Positions 35,790 through 46,928 of a DNA stretch of 64,000 nucleotides are shown in pieces. Numbering within the stretch: position 1 is the stretch's first letter; each line of letters starts with the position of its first letter. The notes below the pieces were generated by a model. The model was not told the DNA's origin. It made no database searches and worked only from the letters and a program-made list of their open reading frames with translations. Origin of the DNA: Periplaneta americana (lineage: Eukaryota; Arthropoda; Insecta; Blattodea; Blattidae); the NCBI RefSeq assembly GCF_040183065.1, contig NC_091131.1, positions 102,921,330 to 102,985,329 on the forward strand, written 5' to 3'. A program made the position numbers and the translations under genes.

Positions 35790-36595
35790 AATTGCAGCTT
35801 TTAAGGAGAAATTGCTGCTATGGATACGTCAAATGCAAAAGGGCGAAATAGGTTATATCATTTCTCATTCTTGTCTAAGCGCATAGAATTTTGAACAATG
35901 AAAATTTCGAAATATACGCATGTATTCTATCCGGTCTATTAGAGAAATTTACATCAAGGTTTCACGATTTAGATTGCCTGGAAATGGATTTGCGTATTTT
36001 TGCTACATGTTCCGATTCCAACTGATTATTGATAACGTCCCCCCTTCATTATAGTGTGAATTGATTGACCTGCGATGTGGTCGAGAGATGCGGGCGAAAT
36101 ATGATTCAAGGTAAAGTCTTATGCAGTTTTATGATTGATTCCCAAGAGGACGCTTTCCCATTCTGCATTAGCTGTGTGAGAAAGTTTCGTGTTTATTTTG
36201 TTCCACTTATAGATGTGAACAGTTATTTTCTATTACGAAAATAAACAAATTCAAACAAGAAATGATGGGCTTTTAACGGCATTCTTCGCATAGCTTGTGC
36301 TAATACAGTTCCTCCAAATCTTGAGATACTGAGTAATATGAATTAATGTGCAACAGACATGTTTTGTTTTGTGTTTAAGGAAGTGTTTCATTACTTTGTG
36401 TTCTTATTTAGTTTGGTAGAATAACATTTTCTTTTGAAACATACAGTACGTACCGCAACTTGAATAAACCGGTTTTCGTGCACTCTAAAAGCACACTTCT
36501 CTCGTAGTACACCGTGCAAGCACAAAGTGCACAATTCTGCTCAACCCTGCTTTACACTGTTAATCCCAGTTATTCAACTGTATGAATTGTACTGG
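35790..36595. other. Unassigned sequence
   Basis: AT-rich; no gene or repeat recognised. Confidence 0.35.
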
Positions 36596-36599
36596 GCAC

Positions 36600-36840
36600 A
36601 CAGACAGGCGAATTCAATGTAAGCCCTATGTGAAAATTTTTGACGGCAGAATAATAAGTAGTGGACTATGGCCTTCCCGGTCTCCAGATTTGTCGATGTG
36701 TGACTTTAATCTATCGGGGTATCCTCAAACAGAAAGTGTACGAAAACAACCCTGGTATTGCGGATGCTCTTAAAGGTGAAATAATACGGCTAATAGGCAA
36801 CGTGTGTATCAGACAGAACCACTTCGAACAATTCCTGTAA
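36600..36840 (+). pseudogene. Mariner/Tc1-like transposase C-terminal relic
   Basis: FDGRIISSGLWPSRSPDLSM is followed, after a shift, by GYLKQKVYENNPGIADALKG and IIRLIGNVCIRQNHFEQFL with a stop. This is the same broad type as 5450-6335 (LWPPxSxDL motif). Only the last quarter of the protein is present. Confidence 0.78.
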
Positions 36841-36849
36841 CACAGGTTA

Positions 36850-37800
36850 GTACTCTTTATGAAATAAATATATAATTTTATTATGTGCATACTATCAATT
36901 ATTAATTAAGTTATATGAATATAAATACTCGGGGGTTTTGGATCGATAATCACGTAGTCTATGTCGGCTATGATGTCTGATACACCGAAATTCGAGCTGA
37001 AAACTTTATACAAGGAATGGATTGACAATAGGTAAAATTTTATTACAATCACAACTAAAACAGCAACAATTTAGTTAATTTTAGTATTTTAATAATACTG
37101 TACAGATTTCATTAACTCTTGTAGAATTGTTTGAATGTCTTCCGATACAAACTATATAATAAGGTTTAAAAAGACAGTTGTACACAACAGAAAACTTACA
37201 CATAAAATGCAAAAACACAGATAAAATTGCTTTTGAGTGGTAGTAATATACAAATAAAATAATAAGACAAACATCATGTTTGTTTATAGGCCTACCACAA
37301 AATTAGGAAATGCAATAATTTACATATATACAGAGCTCGGTAAACAAGACTTCACCCTTGTCACGTGCTCCCTCGCAGCTCGCCTCCTGTCACTTTATGC
37401 CGGGGACGGGGGACTCGTATTGCAAACAGAGCAGTAATAATGCGTACCTACATACATCAACTAATGCAGCGGGAGAAGCGAAGCTCTCTGAGAGAGGCTG
37501 TTCCCCGTCACTGCTTTATGCTCTAGTCAAGTGGACGGCATGCTGTATAGATGAAACATCATTTTGAGTCAACGTAAAACAGATCGTTGCGACATAATTC
37601 TTGCTTTAACGTCTTGAAGATTCCACTTCGCATTAATCTTGTTCACACATCGTCAAGATCTTCTGTGAGGCTTTTTTTTGCATAATAATTATGGTCTTTT
37701 TTATTGGCTTTGTCTTCATTATACATAATAATCATTTATGTGCTCTAAATCACCTACACTATTTGTTCAGGACGAGTCTGTCTATATGAGGACGAATACT
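36850..37800. other. Unassigned sequence
   Basis: No gene or repeat recognised. Confidence 0.35.
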
Positions 37801-37804
37801 ATTA

Positions 37805-38031
37805 CCGTCGAGCGGGGTGACTTTGTGCCATGAGGGTGACTTTGTGCCATTCGCGCATTTCATAAAAAAACGTAAGGAAGTAGTCATTAAAACCGTCACA
37901 AGGTTTTAAAGACTACTAAACGTAAGGAAGTAGACTTTAAAACCTTGTCACGGTCTTAAAGAATACTTCCATACATTTTTCGCGAATGGCACAAATTCAC
38001 CCTCACGGCACAAAGTCACCCCTCGCGACGG
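37805..38031. repeat. TA-flanked palindromic MITE
   Basis: Begins CCGTCGAGCGGGGTGACTTT and ends with its imperfect complement; GTGACTTTGTGCC occurs twice in the left arm and, inverted, about twice in the right. TA on both sides. The middle also folds (AACGTAAGGAAGTAG in both halves, with ACAAGGTTTTAAAG inverted). Confidence 0.85.
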
Positions 38032-38321
38032 TACTACATAAACGTAAACAAGATACGAGATTAGAGAAATTTTAGTCTGCTAGACGTGTACGCGCAGTAT
38101 TTTTAATCAGGTTCATTAAAAAAAATGCATTCGCAAACTTACGTAGATCAAATGATTGCCAGCATCTTAGTTCCGAAATTACGTAAGTTAAGAAACTTGT
38201 CATTGGGTAATAATTCACAAAATACTTTGCTTGTTTTACCTGACATTTGAAAAATGCTATTGCTCTCTGTGATTCGCGTATGTGTTTTGAAATTCGATAA
38301 CTCTATCGCATTGCATTTTCA

Positions 38322-38795
38322 ACTATACTAAAAGCCAGGTTATGAACCGACTAAACTGGAAGCAACGTTCTGTTCTTCTCTTTCTGAGCTCTGTTGCCAC
38401 ATAGTGGCGCGAGATTCAAAGCGTGTTCAGCGTTTGTCACCGATATGTTCAAAATAACTACTGTAAATAGTTCTCGATAACACTATCTACAATATTAGTA
38501 ATTAAAATTACTGTTTTTAAGAAAGCATGAGCTAATGACGCTAGTAGCGACTCGTAATGGACGTGGTACTGCAAATGAACTGGCTACACTGTCTCCGTGT
38601 TTCCGTTGCCAGATTTTCGTTAGCAGACGACATTTTCACGCGAGGTCCAATCAAAAGCTCCGTTCTCGTTCTCCCCTCCATCCCCCACACTCAGCGTGTC
38701 ATCAATGCACAGGCTACCCCTCTAACCCGCACTTTCCTCTCGCCCATCCAACTACTTCCTGTTTCGTCGGTTCATAACCTAGGTTTTAGTATAGT
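38322..38795. repeat. MITE, about 474 bp
   Basis: ACTATACTAAAAGCCAGGTT at the left and AACCTAGGTTTTAGTATAGT at the right are inverted repeats that extend into TATGAACCGAC. No coding content and no clear target duplication. Confidence 0.8.
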
Positions 38796-38799
38796 AGTG

Positions 38800-39130
38800 A
38801 TTGCAGATTGACTTTTTCATTAAATTTTTTTCTCGTAGATTCTTGAAAACTTTCTATTTCATCCTGCACAACACATTAAACTGAAACAATACATTGCTTT
38901 ATCGCAAGTATTCTGTTAATATAAAACATTTTAACAATCCTATTTTAAACTATTTGTACTGTACAGACTTTACAAACTATTTTGGTTCCCAAACTTCTTT
39001 GAAATTAAAACGAAACCTGTAATTTTTTCGCCATATTCCACTGTACGTACACTCAGACAGATAGAACATTTGTGAAGAAAGTAAGGAGTGGTGTAAGCAG
39101 TGCCCACGCGGGATTAGAGACTGATTTAGA
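38800..39130. other. Unassigned spacer
   Basis: No gene or repeat recognised. Confidence 0.3.
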
Positions 39131-39136
39131 GACTTA

Positions 39137-39433
39137 AGGTAGCTACGTGCAAGACGGAACCTGGTTGGTAGTTGGTGGCCTGATCCCGGTTACCTAGTCG
39201 AAAGGAATGCCCGAACATTAAGCAATGGAGACGTGCAAGACGAGGCCAGGTCGGTAGACTGCTATGTAGCCTGTTAGCTCGTTGGTAGCTCGTAGAATGA
39301 ATCACTTCATTTTTCCAGCTACCAGCCACCTAAATGTCTTTACTGCGCATGCGTCCGTAGAACTTCCCCACGTTCTAAACGCCTACTGCTCGTCATTTCG
39401 ACGCGTATAATGGATAGGGAAATATTAATTTTA

Positions 39434-39491
<58 letters not shown>

Positions 39492-39605
39492 TTTATTGCC
39501 AGAAAAATACAATACAAAGAAATTGTAAATTTACAACATTCTAGCACTCCCCTAAAAGAGAGTGTTCTCGTGCTCAGGGGAGGATTCCATCTTGTACGTA
39601 CCCTT
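39137..39605. repeat. Repeat family with internal (TAA)n, copy 2
   Basis: Begins near TAGCTACGTGCAAGACGG and ends CTTGTACGTACCCTTA, imperfect inverted ends. Body matches 15500-15885, including CGACGCGTATAATGGA, (TAA)n at 39437-39490 and TGTTTATTGCCAGAAAAATA. Confidence 0.75.
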
Positions 39606-39828
39606 AGCCTTAGACGGCTTAGAGCCTTAGAAGGTCGGGTAGCTACCAGAAAATGTTGCTGAAATAGTATACGCAAACATTTTAACGTGTAACTTTCTCG
39701 ACAAGAGATCTCTACAATAAATAATAGTTACTTAGTAACTGACCAGGGCTATTTTTACGATTACGGCCTCTTGTGAGAACGCCAACAAAAATGACCGCTG
39801 TTTGGTAATTTGAATCCAGTTGTACTGA

Positions 39829-40035
39829 CCGATTATTTAGTCCTGACAGCTCAGCGACGCGAAAGAGGGGAAGTAATAGGAGGAGTGGGGAGTGTTCCGG
39901 GGTAGAGATAGGGCGAGCGGTCGGTAAAGGCAAGCGAGTGAATAACCCAAACACTCCTTGGCGTAACTAAATGGACTCGCCTGTCCCACGCGCATATCTC
40001 CGGCGACTGTCAGGACTAAATAATCGCACTGTATC
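39829..40035. repeat. Inverted-repeat element, about 205 bp
   Basis: GATTATTTAGTCCTGACAG (39835) and CTGTCAGGACTAAATAATC (near 40009) are exact reverse complements. Probably a MITE. Confidence 0.7.
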
Positions 40036-40429
40036 TATCTGCAGACTGGTCACTATGATCAATATGGCTTCTTGTCTTTCAGTTACCAGCCTTGAGCTAG
40101 CGAGCATGTTACCAGGGTCAAGTCTTGTTTGCCGGGTTCTGTACATAAAATAACTCCATTCTGTCGAAACTGCAGTGTGTATGGGTTGTATCTCCTTGAA
40201 GTGAAAATACTGCAATTTACGTTTCTAATTGTGGAACACTGAAACAGTGTGACATTGCGCGTGAAATATATAAAATAGATATGATTAACTACTGAAATAT
40301 ACAGACCTGGCACGATCATGTGTTCGTATCCCACCTAGACCAAAGGAGGTTGTTTTTGTATGATGGTTAGTATTGTCTCAGGGGCAGGTTAAATGTAATT
40401 CAGATTTGGGCTCATTGAATTGGGGTAAT

Positions 40430-40600
40430 GTATACACGTTTGGTGTGATGTTAGAGCTTAGGGTTTTGTACGCTGGAGACTCGGGTTTAATTCCCGATGG
40501 GTCAAAGTGGAATTCGTGGTGTACAAGGGCAGTGTTAGGTGGTAGGTTTTCGCGGCCAATCCTTATTCTCCTACCGACATTCCACAATTGCTAGATTAAT
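40430..40600 (+). repeat. Diverged tRNA-like SINE
   Basis: CGGGTTTAATTCCCGATGGG resembles a box B with its T-arm, followed by a TTTTCGCGG word as in other insect SINE bodies. Box A is not convincing. Confidence 0.35.
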
Positions 40601-40604
40601 AATA

Positions 40605-41825
40605 TTATAATCCTACTCACTATAGGAAAGCTATAGGAATACCTATGACGTCACCATTATCCAGGATAGCACATACATTCTCTACAGTGGTTCAGAAATT
40701 GAATATGGTACTTAAAGAAGAAATATGCTGAAAGACAGGAACTAGATGATAAATGAAGTGTAACAACCAAATACTACATTCAGTCTACAGAGAGAGAATT
40801 AAATGTATTCACAAATGAGTAAGCGGTAAGTATGACAAATTTTTATTCTAGGAACTTTCACTCAGAAAATGTTCACTCAAAGGTAATTTTAAGCTTAGTC
40901 GATTCACAACCGCGAAAATATAGGTATCCAAAGAAATTCATCCGAAGGAAATTTACCTAAGGCATATTAATCCAAGATTTTCATTCAGGAACGGAGGGTC
41001 ATGGCATACAATGATGGGTCAGTGTGGAACATGAAGTATTACAGTGATATTGAATTTAGTGATAACATCTGCATTATACTGCCGCCATCAGTGAATCTGA
41101 TTGGTTTTTGTATAGGGCGGGAATTAGCAGACGAATGACATCGTGCACTGTTGTGTCATGGCGGTGTGTTCTGCTTTAGTTCTGCTGTATTGTTTGTAAT
41201 GAGCAGAACGTAAAAACGATATGCTAATGGCTTATGAGCGAACATGTCAACGGACCAGTTATTACTACCGATTCAAGAAATACATTTTTTATGCTCTCTT
41301 TTCTTTGAACGAGATGCCAATGCGGAAATTTCGAAAAATCTTGCTAACATAGCACAGACAACAACTTGTACAGCCGCCATGACAGCCATCGAACCTTCCA
41401 GCAGTTTTGTTCCTATTTCGCTGCAGTGTGACGTCATTGTTGTCAACCGGTCCGGTGAGATTCGGAGTACGCTGTCTACTCGAAAGTAATTTGTGCTTGT
41501 CCTTATAAATGTTGAAAATAGTTTTTTTCAGAAATATGATACCGTATTTAATTTTTTTAACATTTGCATCGGTCAATAATAATCTATTCACATAAGAATG
41601 TAATTATTAACGGTGTATAGCAAAAGGATGGGGAGTTATCCACTCGAATGCCCCTCATTAAAAGTATCAACCCCGCTATCATGGTGATAGATACAAACTC
41701 TCGTATCTTGAATTAATTTTTCTGGAATGAAATCGTGCAGAAAACATAATATACTCGAATATATTTAAATAAATAAAATAAACATATCTATACGTCTTAA
41801 TTTCAGTGCGACGTCTCTGAACATT
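40605..41825. other. Unassigned sequence with a short TTCA-word array
   Basis: From about 40855 to 41005 words like TTCACTCAGAAAATG, TTCACTCAAAGG and TTCATCCGAAGG repeat irregularly. The rest shows no gene. Confidence 0.35.
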
Positions 41826-41828
41826 TTA

Positions 41829-42617
41829 TCATAATTTAATCTGTGTATCTGTTGTTTTCTGTTTCTTATTTCGAGTGATCCATAACACATTTGACTGTAG
41901 AAAATATTTCTCTATCTGCACAAGAGAACGTCCTTTAGTTTCAGGTAACATAAGATACAAGAAAAGAGAGCAAAGAAGTGAAAATACACCAAAGCTCCAA
42001 AACAAACCTTCTGCGCCAATTGTTCTCGAGACTGACGGAAACACTTTTGTTGCTACAAACATCGCTATGTCGTTCATTGTAAAAATGTACGCTCCAAGAA
42101 CACACCGGATCTTGGAGGGCAAAATCTCCCCAATCATTGACGGAGGAAGCACGAAGAACCCATATGTGTTAAATGCCACGTATAAGAGTATAAATACAAT
42201 CATGAACCATGCTGGGACGTTCTGGAAATGAACTAGTGTCCCTAGTATCACAGCGGCAACGCCAGAGCCCACACCTGAGGAGATGGACATGGTTCTGCGC
42301 CCCACCCACACCAGAGTAATGCAGGACGCTGCCATGAACACAACCCTCACTATCGAGGTGAGGTTGGTGGTCAAGTTGATGTCCAAACCTCCATCTGTCT
42401 TCAGTCCGGAGATGATGTCCACGGCGTAAAATATGAAGAGGTTAGTTCCACACACGACTTGAATTAGGTTGAAGATATGGATGATGAAGAACGGCTTCAG
42501 AACTTGTGGTTGGAGATACTGCGTCAAATTCCACTTGGAAATTGTAAGCGAGTCGTTCGCTAAGAGACTCTTTTCGTCTTTCACTCGGTTCAAGAGTTCC
42601 TGAAGTTCTCGCTCCGC
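41829..42617 (-). CDS. MFS sugar transporter, terminal exon (facilitated trehalose transporter Tret1-like), partial gene
   Basis: The exon encodes about 262 residues: a cytoplasmic stretch (AERELQELLNRVKDEKS), then six predicted membrane segments corresponding to TM7-TM12. TM7 contains FNLIQVVCGTNLFIFYAVDI in place of the usual QQxSGxNxxxFY; the last loop has the sugar-porter signature LPETKGRSL followed by QIEKYF. An AG acceptor at 42618-42619 precedes a codon-aligned exon start at 42617. The frame is intact to its stop at 41829, so this is a living gene, not a relic. Tret1-like proteins move trehalose or glucose across the plasma membrane. The N-terminal half was not recognised upstream in this window, so it must lie across a long intron or beyond the edge. 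Exact substrate is uncertain. Confidence 0.9.
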   Translation of the reverse strand, partial: AERELQELLNRVKDEKSLLANDSLTISKWNLTQYLQPQVLKPFFIIHIFNLIQVVCGTNLFIFYAVDIISGLKTDGGLDINLTTNLTSIVRVVFMAASCITLVWVGRRTMSISSGVGSGVAAVILGTLVHFQNVPAWFMIVFILLYVAFNTYGFFVLPPSMIGEILPSKIRCVLGAYIFTMNDIAMFVATKVFPSVSRTIGAEGLFWSFGVFSLLCSLFLYLMLPETKGRSLVQIEKYFLQSNVLWITRNKKQKTTDTQIKL

Positions 42618-42751
42618 CTAGAAACGAACACAACTATGTGAAGCATACAGTAGTATGAATGGCTAACTCTGTTGTCATAGAAGAAAGTATTCGTTGTACA
42701 AAATTATAATCTTAGTAGCTGTAATTAAAGATGCGAGGTACACCACTAGAC

Positions 42752-42753
42752 TT

Positions 42754-42805
<52 letters not shown>

Positions 42806-42828
42806 CCACCACCACCATCATCATCATC
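42752..42828. repeat. (ATC)n microsatellite
   Basis: Mostly ATC units with an ACC-rich interruption, in the intron or 5' flank of the transporter. Confidence 0.93.
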
Positions 42829-42834
42829 TAGACT

Positions 42835-43150
42835 TCAGCAGGCTGTTTCAGTCATTGGTGTATTAGGTTTGTAACTCATTATTTTTCTCGTAAATGTTTA
42901 ATAATAATCTTTTCGTAAATGAATCCGTTTTTTGAGACGCCCCATAAGTCAAATTTTAAGAAAATTGAATTTATTGCTAGTTCTTGTTCTATAGAGATAT
43001 GTATAGGCCTACCATTTTGCAGAAAAATATCACAAGTCAAAAGATATTTCTGTTGTGACATGTGCGCTTCAAAATTAAGTTTCGTGGAGAAGGCCCATAA
43101 GTCAGTGACAAGGCTGACATAGAATGAACAAAAGTATAGCCTAAGCTGTT
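42835..43150. other. Unassigned sequence
   Basis: No transporter exon or repeat recognised. Confidence 0.3.
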
Positions 43151-43204
43151 GTACGTAAAGATTAATTTATGGTCCTACAGAATTTATCTGTTACGGTAAC
43201 AATG

Positions 43205-43330
43205 GTTATTAGAGGAGAAAAACTTGCTCCGGCTCCGTGGATCGAACCCGGGTCCTTGGTTCTACGTACCAAGCGCTCTAACCATTGCGCTACGCCGAAG
43301 TTCAATCCGCTGCATCGGATCGAATCATTC
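43205..43330 (-). repeat. tRNA-like SINE unit
   Basis: On the minus strand box A is TAGCGCAATGGTTAGAGCG and box B GGTTCGATCC, separated by GCTTGGTACGTAGAACCAAG, a fair anticodon arm. Flanked by GGAGCAAGTTTTTCTCC. The tRNA-like shape is good but acceptor pairing is poor. Confidence 0.65.
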
Positions 43331-43417
43331 TTCTCTAGTGTTTTTCCCTTTGTGACCTGACTCCATGTTCGGCGTATATGTTAACATATAATATATTAAG
43401 TCAACTGCCATTATACA

Positions 43418-43663
43418 CCTGTGGAGTAGCGGTCAGCGCGTTTGGCTGCGAAACCAGGTGGCCCGGGTTCGAATCCCGGTCGGGGCAAGTTACCTGGTTG
43501 AGGTTTTTTCCAGGGTTTTCCTTCAACCCAATACGAGCAAATTCTGGGTAAATTTCGGTGCTGGACCCCGGACTCATTCACTGGCATTATCACCTTCATT
43601 TCATTCAGATGCTAAATAACCTAGATGTTGATACAGCGTAATAAAATAACCCAATAAAATAAA
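43418..43663 (+). repeat. tRNA-derived SINE, family A, full length with target duplication
   Basis: Full head with box A (TAGCGGTCAGCGCG) and box B (GGTTCGAATCC), body GGGCAAGTTACCTGGTTG, TTTTTTCCAGGGTTTTCC, and tail AAATAACCCAATAAAATAAA. ATTATACA is duplicated at 43410-43417 and 43664-43671. This is the reference copy for the family in the window. Confidence 0.95.
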
Positions 43664-43729
43664 ATTATACAAGGAGCGCACTCAAATGAGTGACTTTGTA
43701 GGACCAGAAATTAATCTTTACGTTTGTTT

Positions 43730-44470
43730 CTTCGCCCAACAGTGCATAATACTGTGGAATTCCGGCCATCAAAGTCATCAAATAACAAGAATAATATTAA
43801 TGGAAAACATAAATATAAAATATGTCTCTCCTTGCCACTTGTAAAGCTTGTTACGCGTAACTTTCAAACAGCTGTATCTGCACACCCATTGAAAATTGGA
43901 TACATGTTTATATGAACATTAATATTCCATACTATCACTCCCTATGATTTTACTGGAAGAAAATCTAGAGACCCTGTGAGGAGGTTATAAAGCAAAGTTC
44001 TTCCATATGGAAATGTAAAATCCTCTTCATTAACTACGTAATATAATTTTTATATATTTTTTTTATTCATCCACTGTAAAACAGATACTGCGATGAAATT
44101 GCTTGTATACAACACGTTGGACGATATATTTCGAAAATTCATCAACTCTCATAAATAGACTCATTGTTTTTTATTCGGTTTACGTGAATCAGGGTCCTTG
44201 TCGGTTATTCGAGCAACAGTTCTGTGGATTCCGAGCGTCCTAAACACAGACATTACGGGATTCTTCACTGCTGGATTCGAACATCTTTCAAGAAACACTC
44301 GCATAGTTAGGGCCTAATATTCATCCGTCTCTTGAAATAGAGCCATACCGAATCAGTTGTGGACATGATGACTCCTGGAGTCTCCAAATTGTCCGACAGT
44401 TTTGGTGGACAATCCTGATGTTTGCAAATTCAAGCACACAGTTCGCACTCCAACACAGACACACAAACTA
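43730..44470. other. Unassigned sequence
   Basis: No gene or repeat recognised. Confidence 0.35.
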
Positions 44471-44475
44471 GACTA

Positions 44476-45080
44476 GACGGCATTTCGGAAGGCGGTCGGC
44501 TGCTACATGCGCCGTAGCATTTCTGGTATGTGACGTCACAAACTTGTACAGTAGAACCAATCAGAATCAGTCTATAACAAGTACTTTCAGAGTTCGTTTG
44601 TTGACGTGTGAGTGTTTCAATACAGTGAATAAGTAAAACTAACATTTACTGTGTGTGTGTAAGATAAATAAATGGAAGGAGAGATTGTAAAAAGACAAGT
44701 ATTGCACAGACAGGCGTGGAAAATAGTGTTTAAGGTATATAATTATTTTAAAAACGTTGACGAGCAGAACGCTGCCGGCCATCTTGATGTTGACTGCAAC
44801 GTTGCCAACGCAAAAAGAAACGACTGCAGAAGCATGTGGTGTGGGATTGAGAACCGTGCAAAGAATATTGTTAGTGAAGAACAAGGGATTTGTTTGGTGT
44901 TATGCTTACAGTAATCAACGGCTAAGGTCATTATTGTCTTTTGATAATTTAAATTCTCTCCTGTGCTATTCGTATTGCACTTGCGCGTGAAGTACGATGT
45001 GGCAATGTTGTACGCTGCCTTGCTCTCGCTATCTGTCTCGACTCAAACGCTAGCAGACTACCGCCTTCCGAATTGCCGTC
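44476..45080 (+). mobile_element. Internally deleted DNA transposon, about 605 bp
   Basis: GACGGCATTTCGGAAGGCGG at 44476 and CCGCCTTCCGAATTGCCGTC ending at 45080 are inverted ends with one mismatch, extended by CTGCTA-type bases. Between them is only the N-terminal part of a transposase, so the catalytic region was lost by internal deletion. Confidence 0.85.
44672..44892 (+). pseudogene. Transposase N-terminal helix-turn-helix fragment
   Basis: MEGEIVKRQVLHRQAWKIVF then KVYNYFKNVDEQN, and after a one-base shift QKETTAEACGVGLRTVQRIL. The A-x-G-V-S-x-R-T-V-Q-R-I pattern is the DNA-recognition helix of insect Tc1-like/IS630-type transposases. Confidence 0.75.
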
Positions 45081-45084
45081 GATT

Positions 45085-46076
45085 CTAGAGCGGCAATAAA
45101 ATGAGTTGCTGTCCGAGGCTTTACGCCAACTGCAATGTCGCTTACGATACTGAATGAAATATACACTTACGACAAAAATATGGTAACTAGTTAGACCTAC
45201 ATCAAACCCTACACAAAGACATTACCTTTACTCCGATTATGTTTCTTGATTGGTATCTGTAAGAATCACAAGCGTCACATTCTTATACTTTCTTCCTATA
45301 ACTTATTGCTGTACTTGTAAGCTTATTCAATTTCAACAATCCTACTAGTGTAACTGAGCCAATGTCGTTTGGCATCGACTTCCATTATTACCGCTTCTGT
45401 TGGATCACTAATGTTACGAACCAATTTTCTTTCGTCGAAAGTATTTTCTGAAATTACTTTTATTTTTAATTTTGACCACACGAAATGAACGATATTGTAA
45501 CAATGGTAAGCAGGCAGGCGTTGAATTAATATTCATTTGATGTATCACTGGCGACAGACATTTTTAGTACTAGTTCATTGTTCTGCATGACGACATTTGG
45601 TGGCTATAAGAACACACTGCTGGCGTCCTCCTCAGAAAAGGGCACTCGTTTGTCAAATGACTAATGTGACCATATTTCAAAGTTATATACGTTTGATAAT
45701 CCCACTTCCCTGTTTATCTAAATAAATAACTCCTCCATTAGACGACTTTATGTTGGTATTTTTCGATTAGTTATCGCCTCTATTATTTTACCGTCTGCCC
45801 CATAAAGAACTCACTTATGTTAAATATGGCACCCTGTCTTGTGTGCTTATATCTGTACTGCAGTACTGTATTTGCTTATGTCGACCGCAACTCATGAACT
45901 GTAAAGCAGGTAGGAAAGATTAACTTATTCCCCCCTACCTCTCCACCAGTCATTCCCATGTTTCAACTATTCGTGGCACCCTTCCTAATAATATTGGAAA
46001 CAGTCCGTCAGTTTACGTTACTTTTGTACAAGAAACATACATTTGTAGCTATATTTAGAGTCCTGCGTTTGGATAA
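45085..46076. other. Unassigned sequence
   Basis: No gene or repeat recognised. Confidence 0.35.
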
Positions 46077-46179
46077 CTCTACAGCAGCGGTGACCAAAAC
46101 TCGAGCTGCAGTGATTACATGCGACAGACAGCCTATGAAGTAAGGAGACGAAGGAAAGGTACTTGGCATGAAAACTACA

Positions 46180-46420
46180 ACCAGTGGTGGTTCCTGTACT
46201 GACATCTTGATCAATCCCGCGAATAAAAATCTCAAGCTTTGCTGTGTCAGTAATGTCACTGCTGTCATCAAGAGCCAGTGAATAATATACGATTTTTCTT
46301 GCTTCTTTTTGTAACCGTCCTCTTGAATGCAATCAGAAATGTTATAAATTCTTCTCTCGATACTTGGTCGAGAAATTCTAGTTTTTCAAAATTAAAAACT
46401 TCTTATGGACAAGTTATTTA
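46180..46420 (-). pseudogene. hAT transposase fragment, GTF2IRD2-like
   Basis: RLQKEARKIVYYSLALDDSS and DITDTAKLEIFIRGID match the start of the catalytic core in hATs related to vertebrate GTF2IRD2, with the first catalytic aspartate in LALDDSSD. Adjacent frames upstream give SREEFITFL-like pieces. Only a small part remains. Confidence 0.78.
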
Positions 46421-46623
46421 AGCTATTTTAATTATTACTCTTTTGAGAAATTCTGTTCTATTAAAAGGCTTCAGAGCACGAGATATTTGAAACCCCATTA
46501 GGTATGTAGCTGACTTCCTTACATTTATTTATGTCATCTTTCTCTTCCTGGCTATGATGTAAGACATGTCAATTCCTTGCGTTTAACAATTCGTTGGCAC
46601 ATAATATTGAATCAGTTTTTCTA

Positions 46624-46626
<3 letters not shown>

Positions 46627-46676
<50 letters not shown>
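46627..46676. repeat. (ATT)n microsatellite
   Basis: Pure trinucleotide run inside the hAT relic. Confidence 0.95.
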
Positions 46677-46677
<1 letters not shown>

Positions 46678-46829
46678 ATGAATAACTAATAAATAGTTAC
46701 CTTCATCTAAAGATTAAGAAGATTAAAATTGAGATAAAACCTAATAATTTTATCCTTCTAGGGAAAAGATCTAAAAATATCAATATTCATGCACGTACAG
46801 AAGAATTGTAGAAACACATACTTAGTGGT

Positions 46830-46876
46830 CAATAATAATAAATAATAATAATAATAATAATAACAATAACAATAAC

Positions 46877-46928
<52 letters not shown>

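Larger units (their letters stand above)
43154..43722. mobile_element. TIR element containing two tRNA-derived insertions
   Basis: CGTAAAGATTAATTT...GGTCCTACAG (43154-43180) and its reverse complement (43697-43722) form 26-bp inverted ends with two mismatches. Inside are a minus-strand tRNA-like unit and a plus-strand family A SINE with its own target duplication, so the element predates the latter. Confidence 0.7.
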
